From: Shewanella sp. MR-4
Lineage (GTDB): Bacteria > Pseudomonadota > Gammaproteobacteria > Enterobacterales > Shewanellaceae
Assembly (NCBI RefSeq): GCF_000014685.1
Contig: NC_008321.1
Coordinates: 1,488,001-1,552,000 of the forward strand
Length of the DNA stretch: 64,000 bases
Reading direction: 5' to 3'
The position numbers and the translations under genes were made by a program. Under the pieces are notes generated by a model. The model saw only the letters and a list, made by a program, of their open reading frames with translations. It ran no database searches and was not told the origin of the DNA. This document shows positions 53,694 through 61,811 of this stretch, one piece after another (the first letter of the stretch is position 1; every line of letters starts with the position of its first letter).

Positions 53694-54860
53694 ATGAAAA
53701 TTGCTATTGCTGGTACAGGTTATGTAGGTTTATCTAATGCTGTGCTTTTGGCACAGTACCATCAAGTTACTGCGGTTGATGTTATCGCGGGTAAAGTGGA
53801 GTTAATTAACGCTCGCAAATCACCGATTGTTGATGCTGAAATTGAAGAATATCTGGCGCAGCGCGAGCTTAATTTAACCGCGACCTTGGATAAACAACTG
53901 GCGTATGAAGATGCTGATTTTGTAATTATTGCTACGCCAACGGATTACGATCCAAAAACGAATTATTTTAACACTTCTACTGTTGAGTCGGTCATTCAAG
54001 ATGTGTTAGCCATTAACCCTAATGCGGTGATGGTGATTAAAAGCACAGTACCGGTTGGTTTTACCGCCAAGGTTAAGCAAAAGTTCCAGTGCGAAAATAT
54101 TTTATTCTCCCCAGAGTTTTTGCGTGAGGGGAAAGCGCTTTACGATAACTTGCATCCATCGCGGATTATTGTCGGTGAGCGTAGCGAGCGCGCAAAAATA
54201 TTTGCTGATTTATTAGTGCAAGGCGCAGTGAGAAAAGATATTGAAGTTTTATTTACTGATTCGACCGAGGCCGAAGCGGTTAAATTATTCTCTAATACTT
54301 ATCTTGCGATGCGTGTAGCTTACTTTAATGAGCTTGATACTTATGCTGAGACTCATGGTTTAGATTCGCGCCAAATAATCGAAGGTGTGTGTTTAGATCC
54401 ACGTATTGGTAATCACTACAATAATCCATCCTTTGGTTATGGTGGTTACTGTTTACCTAAAGATACTAAGCAATTACGGGCTAATTATGCAGATGTACCT
54501 AATAGCATTATTGGCGCTATCGTTGAGTCAAACACGACCCGTAAAGATTTTATTGCTGACTCTATTTTAAGCCGCAACCCTAAGGTTGTGGGGATTTATC
54601 GCCTAATTATGAAGTCGGGTTCGGATAACTTTCGCGCCTCCAGCATTCAAGGCATTATGAAGCGCCTTAAAGCTAAAGGCATTGAGGTCATTGTGTATGA
54701 GCCAGTACTTAAAGAGAAAGAGTTTTTCCATTCTCGTGTTGTGACAGATTTGACCGCTTTCAAAGCGGTTGCCGATGTGATTGTGTCTAACCGTATGGCT
54801 AAAGAGTTAGCCGATGTGGCGGATAAGGTTTATACGCGCGATTTGTTTGGAAGTGATTGA
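53694..54860 (+). CDS. ugd: UDP-glucose 6-dehydrogenase Ugd
   Basis: 388 residues. NAD-binding GTGYVGLSNAVLLAQ at the start. The catalytic cysteine segment is FGYGGYCLPKDTKQL, preceded by the substrate-binding KLFSNTYLAMRVAYFNELD. It oxidises UDP-glucose to UDP-glucuronate, so the polymer may contain glucuronic acid or a derivative. The length is typical of the short bacterial Ugd form. Repeats fill the gap to the next gene. Confidence 0.96.
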   Translation: MKIAIAGTGYVGLSNAVLLAQYHQVTAVDVIAGKVELINARKSPIVDAEIEEYLAQRELNLTATLDKQLAYEDADFVIIATPTDYDPKTNYFNTSTVESVIQDVLAINPNAVMVIKSTVPVGFTAKVKQKFQCENILFSPEFLREGKALYDNLHPSRIIVGERSERAKIFADLLVQGAVRKDIEVLFTDSTEAEAVKLFSNTYLAMRVAYFNELDTYAETHGLDSRQIIEGVCLDPRIGNHYNNPSFGYGGYCLPKDTKQLRANYADVPNSIIGAIVESNTTRKDFIADSILSRNPKVVGIYRLIMKSGSDNFRASSIQGIMKRLKAKGIEVIVYEPVLKEKEFFHSRVVTDLTAFKAVADVIVSNRMAKELADVADKVYTRDLFGSD

Positions 54861-55062
54861 CGAAAGCCTGCGGTCAGAGCGCCCGCTTTGCGGGCTTATA
54901 GAGCGCAGCGTAAACGCTGCTTCGAGGTTCTAGTTGCGAATATACGAGCGCTCTGCTTTAGTCCCTTTTTCCAGGCTCGCGACTCCTTAGTTTCCGCTTT
55001 ATAGGCCAGGCTCCCGACTTTTTAGTCCCTAGTCCCTAGTCCCAGCTTTTTAGAGTTTTGTT
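54861..55062. repeat. Intergenic repeat block between ugd and wecA
   Basis: A 202-bp non-coding stretch with mini-hairpins GCCCGC-ttt-GCGGGC (54881-54895) and GCAGCG-taaa-CGCTGC (54905-54920), then three tandem copies of TAGTCCC (55023-55043). It is composed like the blocks at 37.8, 38.4 and 58.8 kb, but the hairpin sequences differ. Confidence 0.75.
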
Positions 55063-56136
55063 ATGTCAGCAAACATCGCTGTTTTATTTACTTTTCTAAT
55101 TTCTTTTATCAGTTTGTTTGTATTTCGCAAGGTCGCTCAACGAATTGGTTTGGTCGATAAACCGAATGAGCGTAAACACCATACTGGCCAAATCCCCTTG
55201 GTCGGTGGGGTGAGCGTATTTATGACCATGATGTTGGTGTTGTGGCTTATTCCAACGCTGTTAATTGAACCGGTTTTGTATGCGAGCTGCGCCTTTATTC
55301 TTGTGGTTATTGGTGCGATTGATGACCGCTTCGATATTAGCTTTAAACTTCGGCTAGTGGTTCAGGCGCTTATATCACTGTTAATGATCGTGATAGGAGA
55401 GCGCAGTTTATATAATTTAGGCTACTTGATGGGCAGCGAGGCGATATATTTGCCCGAGCCTATTAGTATTTTGCTGACTATCTTTGCGGTTATTGGTGCG
55501 ATAAATGCCTTTAATATGGTCGATGGCATTGACGGCTTGCTGGGCGGTTTAGCGTCTGTCACTTTTGGCGGCTTAGGTATTTTATTTTATCTGCATGGTA
55601 TGTATGGTTTTGCTATTTTTTGTGGTTTGCTGGTTACAGCGATGCTGCCTTACATCATGCTTAATTTAGGCTTTCCGTTCGGGCGACGTTTTAAGGTGTT
55701 CATGGGCGATGCGGGGAGCATTTTTATCGGCTTTACTGTCATTTGGCTGCTGATTGTGGCCAGTCAGGGTGAGCGAGCTACCGCCATTCGCCCGGTTACC
55801 GCATTGTGGCTAATTGCTTTACCGCTGATGGATATGGTGTGCATCATGATCCGCCGTATTCGTAAAGGCCAATCGCCATTTAAACCCGACCGAGAGCATT
55901 TACACCATATTTGTCAACGTCTTGGATTAACCTCCCATATGTCACTTATGATGATTTGCACAGCTGCAGGGACTATGGCAGCCATTGGTATTTGGTCTGA
56001 GCTTGCTAAAATAGATGAAAATATTATGTTTTATGCATTTTTGGCTACTTTTGCTTGTTATTTTACGATAATGAATAACATTTGGCGTATTACTGCATTT
56101 TTGCGTAGAGACGTAAAGTTTTTTAAATCAATTTAA
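55063..56136 (+). CDS. wecA: Undecaprenyl-phosphate sugar-1-phosphate transferase WecA, copy 1
   Basis: 357 residues with about 10-11 membrane segments. Family motifs: VDKPNERKHHTGQIPLVGGV, the catalytic NAFNMVDGIDGL, the FMGDAGS segment and the DREHLHHI histidine motif. Enzymes of this family start O-antigen or ECA synthesis by moving GlcNAc-1-P (or similar) to undecaprenyl phosphate. A second member of the family follows immediately. Which of the two primes this polysaccharide cannot be decided from sequence. Confidence 0.93.
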   Translation: MSANIAVLFTFLISFISLFVFRKVAQRIGLVDKPNERKHHTGQIPLVGGVSVFMTMMLVLWLIPTLLIEPVLYASCAFILVVIGAIDDRFDISFKLRLVVQALISLLMIVIGERSLYNLGYLMGSEAIYLPEPISILLTIFAVIGAINAFNMVDGIDGLLGGLASVTFGGLGILFYLHGMYGFAIFCGLLVTAMLPYIMLNLGFPFGRRFKVFMGDAGSIFIGFTVIWLLIVASQGERATAIRPVTALWLIALPLMDMVCIMIRRIRKGQSPFKPDREHLHHICQRLGLTSHMSLMMICTAAGTMAAIGIWSELAKIDENIMFYAFLATFACYFTIMNNIWRITAFLRRDVKFFKSI

Positions 56137-56280
56137 TACGTTAGTGAAATTGTTAGATTTTTAGCTTTTAGGTGCTTATCCGGTGTCGATTCAACTGCTA
56201 TAATCCAGTGTCATTTTTTTGAAATAAAATGTGATTAGTCTCATTTTGAACATGGTGTATTTGGCTTAAGGAAGAGAGTG

Positions 56281-57342
56281 ATGGAATACCTCATACCGCT
56301 TTTAAGTGTTTTTTGTTTAACTTGTGTCGCTATCAAGATCTTAAATCCTATCGCACAGCGTGTTGGTTTAGTTGATTTGCCCAACGAGCGTAAGTTGCAT
56401 GAAGGTGCAATCCCACTGATTGGTGGGGTTTCTATTTATTGTAGTGTCTTGCTAGTGTCGAGTGTTGTTTTGCCTGAAAGCCAAATCTTTAATTTATATC
56501 TCATTTCCGCTGCGTTAATCCTCTTTCTTGGTGTGCTTGATGATAAGTATGATTTATCTGTACGTGTGCGGATAGCAGCCCAAGTGATTACAGCCTCTAT
56601 TTTGATTTTTGGGGCAGGGTTATACCTTACGACATTTGGGCATATTTTGTACTTTTTTGAGTTTAAACTCGGCTATGTTGGCATTTTTGTAACCACTGTT
56701 GCGGTGATAGGTGCTATTAACGCCTTTAATATGGTGGATGGTATTGATGGCTTAGCAGGGATGTTGAGTCTTGTTACCTTTTCGTCATTAGCTTTTTTGT
56801 TCTATTGGGCTGGTAATAGTTGGTTTGTACTTCCTTTACTATTCATTGGGGCAATAATAGGATACCTGCTGTTTAACTTGCGTTGGCCATTCGCATCTTT
56901 CGATAAGATTTTCATGGGTGATGCTGGCAGCATGTTGATTGGTTTAACGGTTGTTTGGTTATTGGTATTGGGCACGCAAGCTGATAGTAATCATATACAA
57001 CAAGGACAAGTTTTCTCTCCTGTTACGGCATTGTACCTTATCGCGATCCCGTTAATGGATATGGCTGCGATTATGTACAGAAGAGTTAAAAAAGGTATGT
57101 CGCCATTTAAACCCGATCGTGATCATTTGCATCATATTTTTGAGCGCGCGGGTTATAATCGAAAGCAAACTTTGATCAGGATATCGCTTGCTTCACTTTT
57201 ACTGGCAGTGATTGGTGTTGGCGCGGATTTGGCTCAAGTTCCCGACTCAATTATGTTTGTTAGTTTTTTAGCTATTTTTGCGGCTTACAATTGGGCGCTT
57301 GCTAATGTGTGGCAACTTTTGACTTGGTTTAGAAAAGAATAA
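56281..57342 (+). CDS. Undecaprenyl-phosphate sugar-1-phosphate transferase, copy 2 (WecA paralogue)
   Basis: 353 residues from ATG 56281 behind GGAAGAGAG. Same family motifs as the preceding gene (VDLPNERKLHEGAIPLIGGV, NAFNMVDGIDGL, FMGDAGSMLIG, DRDHLHHIF), but the rest of the sequence differs enough for an old duplication. A 144-bp gap separates the two copies and may hold a separate promoter. A hairpin terminator follows the gene. It may have a different sugar-phosphate donor from copy 1. Confidence 0.92.
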   Translation: MEYLIPLLSVFCLTCVAIKILNPIAQRVGLVDLPNERKLHEGAIPLIGGVSIYCSVLLVSSVVLPESQIFNLYLISAALILFLGVLDDKYDLSVRVRIAAQVITASILIFGAGLYLTTFGHILYFFEFKLGYVGIFVTTVAVIGAINAFNMVDGIDGLAGMLSLVTFSSLAFLFYWAGNSWFVLPLLFIGAIIGYLLFNLRWPFASFDKIFMGDAGSMLIGLTVVWLLVLGTQADSNHIQQGQVFSPVTALYLIAIPLMDMAAIMYRRVKKGMSPFKPDRDHLHHIFERAGYNRKQTLIRISLASLLLAVIGVGADLAQVPDSIMFVSFLAIFAAYNWALANVWQLLTWFRKE

Positions 57343-57360
57343 TTGTAAGACTATTTTTGC

Positions 57361-57395
57361 AAAAGCCAGCTAACTTAAGCTGGCTTTTTGTTTTA
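57361..57395 (+). terminator. Intrinsic terminator after the second wecA-type gene
   Basis: AAAGCCAGCT (57362-57371) pairs with AGCTGGCTTT (57378-57387) over a 6-nt loop and runs into TTTTTG. It sits 19 bp after the stop and only about 20 bp before the glmM-like start. If active, that gene would need read-through or its own promoter. Confidence 0.82.
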
Positions 57396-57414
57396 ATTTG
57401 ATTAGGGATTTCAT

Positions 57415-58767
57415 ATGTCTAGGAAGTATTTTGGTACCGATGGTGTGCGCGGCAAGGTAGGGACATTTCCTATTACTCCTGACTTTGCGATGAGGTTAGG
57501 TTGGGCGGCTGGGACGGTACTTGCATCTACTGGCACGAAAGAAGTGTTGATTGGTAAAGATACCCGAATTAGCGGTTATATGCTGGAATCCGCAATGGAA
57601 GCGGGTTTTTCTGCTGCTGGTGTAAATGTGGCTTTGATTGGCCCGATGCCAACGCCTGCTGTGGCGTATTTAGCTTCAACCTTTAGAGCTGACGCTGGCG
57701 TGGTGATCAGTGCTTCCCATAACCCTTTTTATGATAACGGTATTAAGTTTTTTTCAAACACAGGTACCAAGCTAAATGATGCACAAGAGCTTGAAATTGA
57801 AGCGCTGTTAGAACAAGCGCTGGAGCATAATGCGTTGCAATGTGTTGCTTCTGAAAAGCTAGGCAAAGTGCGCCGTATTGATGATGCTGCGGGTCGTTAT
57901 ATTGAGTTTTGTAAGGGAACCTTCCCTAATCATTTAAGCCTGGCGGGATTAAAGATTGTTGTCGATAGTGCTCATGGCGCTGCCTACCATATTGCACCGA
58001 ACGTTTACCGTGAGTTAGGGGCTGAGGTGATCAGTATTAATGACAAACCCAACGGCGTGAACATTAACGATCATTGCGGTGCGACACATTTAGATAGCTT
58101 GCAATCTGCGGTGATGATCCACGAAGCGGATTTAGGTATTGCGCTCGATGGTGATGCCGACCGAGTGATGTTTGTTGACCATAATGGTCATGTGGTTGAT
58201 GGCGATGAGATTTTGTTTATTTTGGCGCAAGCGGCTTATCAAAAAGGTGAGATGCAGGGCGGGGTAGTTGGCACGTTAATGTCAAACCTTGGTTTAGAAC
58301 TGGCACTCAAAGGAATGGATATACCCTTTGTGCGAGCTAAAGTTGGTGACCGCTATGTTGTTGAACAACTCAAAGAAACAGGTTGGCAGTTGGGTGGTGA
58401 AGGTTCTGGCCATATTTTGAGTTTAAAACATGCTTCTACTGGGGATGGTATAGTGGCTTCTTTACAGGTACTTAAAGCCGTTCTAGAGTCAGGCAAACGT
58501 TTAGCTGAACTAAAAGCGGAGATGACTAAATTACCACAGGTGCTTATCAATGTACGTTTAACATCGGGTTGCGCAGATAGTATTTTAAGCAAAGACAGTG
58601 TTAAACAGGCAGTGATAGCCGCTGAAGAAGTATTAGGAAATCAAGGTCGTGTATTGCTACGAAAATCAGGAACAGAGCCTTTAATCCGAGTGATGGTGGA
58701 GTCAACGGATATTAGCTTGACTCAACAACAAGCTGAATATATCGCTCAGGCCGTTAAAGTGGCATAG
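57415..58767 (+). CDS. GlmM-like phosphoglucosamine mutase paralogue
   Basis: 450 residues. KYFGTDGVRGKVG at the start, active-site ISASHNPFYDNG with catalytic Ser101, metal loop LDGDADRVMFVD and RKSGTEPLIRVMVE match GlmM throughout. GlmM turns glucosamine-6-phosphate into glucosamine-1-phosphate for UDP-GlcNAc synthesis. The housekeeping glmM of gammaproteobacteria normally lies beside folP and ftsH, which are not here. This is therefore probably an additional copy serving the polysaccharide locus. A related hexose mutase activity is possible. Confidence 0.88.
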   Translation: MSRKYFGTDGVRGKVGTFPITPDFAMRLGWAAGTVLASTGTKEVLIGKDTRISGYMLESAMEAGFSAAGVNVALIGPMPTPAVAYLASTFRADAGVVISASHNPFYDNGIKFFSNTGTKLNDAQELEIEALLEQALEHNALQCVASEKLGKVRRIDDAAGRYIEFCKGTFPNHLSLAGLKIVVDSAHGAAYHIAPNVYRELGAEVISINDKPNGVNINDHCGATHLDSLQSAVMIHEADLGIALDGDADRVMFVDHNGHVVDGDEILFILAQAAYQKGEMQGGVVGTLMSNLGLELALKGMDIPFVRAKVGDRYVVEQLKETGWQLGGEGSGHILSLKHASTGDGIVASLQVLKAVLESGKRLAELKAEMTKLPQVLINVRLTSGCADSILSKDSVKQAVIAAEEVLGNQGRVLLRKSGTEPLIRVMVESTDISLTQQQAEYIAQAVKVA

Positions 58768-59054
58768 GCGAGGAGATAGAATCTAGGGCGTTGCTTCGCA
58801 ACTGTTAGGATGCAGCCAAAAGGGCTGCAGCTAGAGGTGTTGCAAGAAGTGCTGTTTTAGGCTCTAGTAGCACCTAGCACCTAGCACCTAGCACCTAGCA
58901 CCTAGCACCTAGCACCTAGCACCTAGCACCTAGCACCTAGCACCTAGCACCTAGCACCTAAAAGCAAAGCGTTCTAGCAGGGCGCTAGCCTGTTCTACTT
59001 TCTGATATACTCCATTTCTTGTTGTTTTCTAAGCTGTGTTGTCTGGAAGAAATA
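58768..59054. repeat. Intergenic repeat block between the glmM-like gene and rfbB2
   Basis: A 287-bp non-coding block with mini-hairpins GTTGC-ttc-GCAAC (58790-58802) and GCAGCC-aaaag-GGCTGC (58812-58828). It also holds several CTAG sites, a 13-copy heptamer array and a further CAGGGCGCTAGCCTG palindrome-like piece. No gene was recognised. Confidence 0.75.
58868..58958 (+). repeat. Heptanucleotide tandem array, 13 x TAGCACC
   Basis: Thirteen perfect, uninterrupted copies of TAGCACC, each junction forming CTAG. Perfect identity between copies points to recent expansion or slippage. Confidence 0.97.
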
Positions 59055-60073
59055 ATGCGAATTCTGGTTACAGGTGGTTCTGGGTTTATCGGTTCGGCTT
59101 TGGTGCGTCTGCTTATTCAAGCGACAAACTGTCATGTGCTCAATATTGATAAATTAACCTATGCTAGCCACCCCGATGCCTTAATTGGTATTAGCAATCA
59201 TCCACGCTACCAATTTGCGAAGGCTGATATCTGTGATGGCGCGAGACTAGATATTCTATTTGAGCAATTTAAGCCCAATATAGTGATGCATCTCGCGCCG
59301 AAACTCATGTTGATCGTTCTATTGAAGGCCCTGCGGGATTTATCCAAAACAATATTTTGGGGACTTTCACTCTGTTAGAGGCGGCTCGTCGCTATTGGAC
59401 ACAACTGGATAGTTCGCAAAAAGTACAGTTTCGCTTCCATCATGTTTCAACCGATGAGGTTTTTGGCTCGCTCGCGGATACTGGATTGTTTAGTGAGACT
59501 TCAGCCTACGATCCCAGCTCTCCTTATTCAGCGAGTAAAGCTTCGGCGGATCACTTAGTTCGAGCTTGGCATCGAACCTATGGTTTACCGATAGTGATCA
59601 CTAACTGCTCGAATAACTATGGTCCGTTTCAATACCCTGAGAAACTGATCCCGTTGATGGTCAATCATGCCTTACAAGGCAAATCGATGCCCATTTATGG
59701 CAATGGCCAACAAGTGCGTGATTGGTTGTATGTGGATGACCATGTAAAAGCGCTCTATTTAGTGGCGACACAAGGTCAGCTTGGACAAACCTACAATATT
59801 GGTGGTTGCTGTGAGCGAACTAATCTCGCTGTAGTTAAGCAAATTTGCTTATTACTTGAGGAGTTAGTACCTACTCATCCGCAATCACGTGCGATGAAAG
59901 GAGATGGTTTTGCAGCTTTGATTGAGCATGTTGTTGACCGCCCTGGACACGATATTCGTTATGCGATTGATGCTAGTAAAATTCAACATGAATTGGGCTG
60001 GCAACCGCTAGAGTCGTTTGAATCAGGTCTTAGAAGGGCGGTAGAGTGGATGATTTCACAGCAAGCGAAATAG
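59055..60073 (+). pseudogene. Second dTDP-glucose 4,6-dehydratase, frameshifted (rfbB2)
   Basis: The frame from ATG 59055 gives a normal RfbB N-terminus (RILVTGGSGFIGSALVR) up to VMHLA, then shifts. The rest of the enzyme (ETHVDRSIEGPAGFIQN, STDEVFG, YSASKASADHLVRAW) continues in another frame to the stop at 60073. One G missing at about 59297 (GCGGCC expected, GCGCC present) explains it. Adding that base would restore a full protein of about 340 residues. It differs clearly from the intact rfbB at 39.7 kb, so it is not a copy error of that gene. It is either a recent pseudogene or a sequencing error. Confidence 0.9.
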
Positions 60074-60248
60074 CTTTCAGCAATGGCAAATACTGGCACA
60101 ATCACTTGCTTTTGATTTCACTTTACAGTGATTCCTTAATCTCCAACATATTTAATCTAGTGCTAATTGAGTTCAGTGGAAGTGTCGTTAATGCTACTTT
60201 ATCGATTCAGGCTTCAGGCATTAGTTTTTAGCTTGGAGTTTCAGCTAT

Positions 60249-60899
60249 CTATGGCTGAGTTGCTTCAATATACACGCGTATCAGCTGCGTTGTTTGGCGG
60301 CTTATCAATGTTAAGCATCCCACAGTAGTATTTTTCGTCTCTGCTAATTGCAACAGATCGTAACTTTGCAGTGCTATCTTCTCTCCTTGATAAATACAGC
60401 TGATTGGCGCAAGCGGCAGCAAAAAATGGATAGGCTGGGTATTCGTGGGCTGGTGAGCACTGTTCACCTTGGTTTCAATCTGGACTTTGCCATTGCACTC
60501 GATGCGCTCAATTCTTGCTGTGTAGTTGCCGCGCCTCGTCATCACATTAAAGTCTAAGATCTGATTAGCTAATAGCTTGCTCTCGATTTGAGTTTCCCCG
60601 CTAAAGCACAATGGAGGATCGTTCGGGCGCAGAACGATTTCATCCGATTGTCCTAAATCATTCCCCTTGATGTGTAGTCTTACCCCTTCACCTTCCAATA
60701 TACATAGCTGTCTATCGATGCCGTGGAAGAGTGAGAAGGGAGCATCGCTCGAAATGGTGGCGATGCTGATCCTAAAATCAAAGTTGCTTAGATTTGCCCC
60801 CTTTGGCCATATCAACAGTTGCTTAGTACTGCCACCACCGTTTTTCCATAAGCTCGATTCGCATTCTTCATAACGGATGATCTGGATATTGGGATTCAA
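60249..60899 (-). CDS. HutD/Ves-family protein
   Basis: 216 residues. The N-terminus (IQIIRYEECESSLWKNGGGS, TKQLLIWPKG) and the FRISIATISSDAPFSLFHGI-type segment are signatures of the HutD/Ves bicupin family. Members are linked to histidine use or to cold-related functions (E. coli Ves), but their biochemical role is unclear. No hut genes are adjacent. It stands alone on the minus strand, between the broken rfbB2 and the NlpE-like gene. Confidence 0.85.
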   Translation of the reverse strand: MNPNIQIIRYEECESSLWKNGGGSTKQLLIWPKGANLSNFDFRISIATISSDAPFSLFHGIDRQLCILEGEGVRLHIKGNDLGQSDEIVLRPNDPPLCFSGETQIESKLLANQILDFNVMTRRGNYTARIERIECNGKVQIETKVNSAHQPTNTQPIHFLLPLAPISCIYQGEKIALQSYDLLQLAETKNTTVGCLTLISRQTTQLIRVYIEATQP

Positions 60900-60989
60900 A
60901 TTAAGCTTCTCTTTTGATTATGGATAGTTTCAGTACAGAGGATACCTACTTCGGCGCATAATGCAGTGGCGCATCGCTGCATACTGCGT

Positions 60990-61454
60990 TCACAGCTGAA
61001 TCTCTTTCTTCTTCAAAATGTAATGTTCTGCTAGTTCGCCACTTACCCGATTACCTTCCATATCTAACATAAACAGTTGGTTTTCCCCTACCAAGTATTT
61101 AGTGCCATCGGATAAGGTGATTTTTGAGCCATTGCTATCCCAGTCAAATTTTCCTGCCACTTTAAAGATGGACTCATCTTTACCCAAGTAAATACTCTTT
61201 AATTCAAAGCTATTATCCGCTTGGAGCGTGAGTGTGGTTTGGATCCCTTCGCAACTTGCACAGGGGATAACGCCTTCATATACTCCGGGCCAATCAAGCG
61301 CATTTTGGCTGGTATCGCTAAGTGGTAGGTTTGTTTGCGTATCTTGATGTGGCGCAGCGACAGGCTCATTAGCCACTGTCTTAGCTGGCTCACTGCATGC
61401 GGTAATCATTAAAGCGAGAAGGGCGAGTGATATCTGTGAAAGTTTCATATTCAT
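60990..61454 (-). CDS. NlpE-like envelope lipoprotein
   Basis: 154 residues with the start placed at ATG 61454 (a second ATG at 61448 is equally possible; the frame is open further upstream). A signal peptide ends in the lipobox-like LMITAC, so the mature protein should be lipidated at the Cys. The domain YEGVIPCASCEGIQTTLTLQ with its CxxC pair and the strands after it match the N-terminal NlpE domain. NlpE senses surface contact, copper or lipoprotein defects through Cpx in E. coli. The C-terminal OB domain of E. coli NlpE is missing. Confidence 0.85.
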   Translation of the reverse strand: MNMKLSQISLALLALMITACSEPAKTVANEPVAAPHQDTQTNLPLSDTSQNALDWPGVYEGVIPCASCEGIQTTLTLQADNSFELKSIYLGKDESIFKVAGKFDWDSNGSKITLSDGTKYLVGENQLFMLDMEGNRVSGELAEHYILKKKEIQL

Positions 61455-61811
61455 CTTAACCGTTTGATTAATTGGCTGTCGTGTGATGATAACCGCCATC
61501 ATTACGGGTTCCAACCTTATTTATGTCTGGTGTTTCTTTGAGTGTCTTAATGTTAAAGACGGACTTTATGTGTTTGAACTTCATTACGAGTTCAGCAAAA
61601 AAAGTGCTAAGAGTTGGATGATTTTTATCGGCGTGTTTAGGTAAAACAGCACTAGGCATTGATCTGCAAAACCTATTGTAACTAGCGAGTGCATCTCAAC
61701 TAGTGTGTTTGCAGATTGAATCTATACTAAAGAGAATCACTTAAGCTTGGGTCACCAAGTTCATTGCCTCATTTTTAAGTCAGGCGGTACCACGCGGGGT
61801 AAATCTGCATT

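Noticed and set aside
60046..60231. Small gene after rfbB2
   Set aside because: It overlaps the end of rfbB2 in another frame, lacks a ribosome site and resembles no family.
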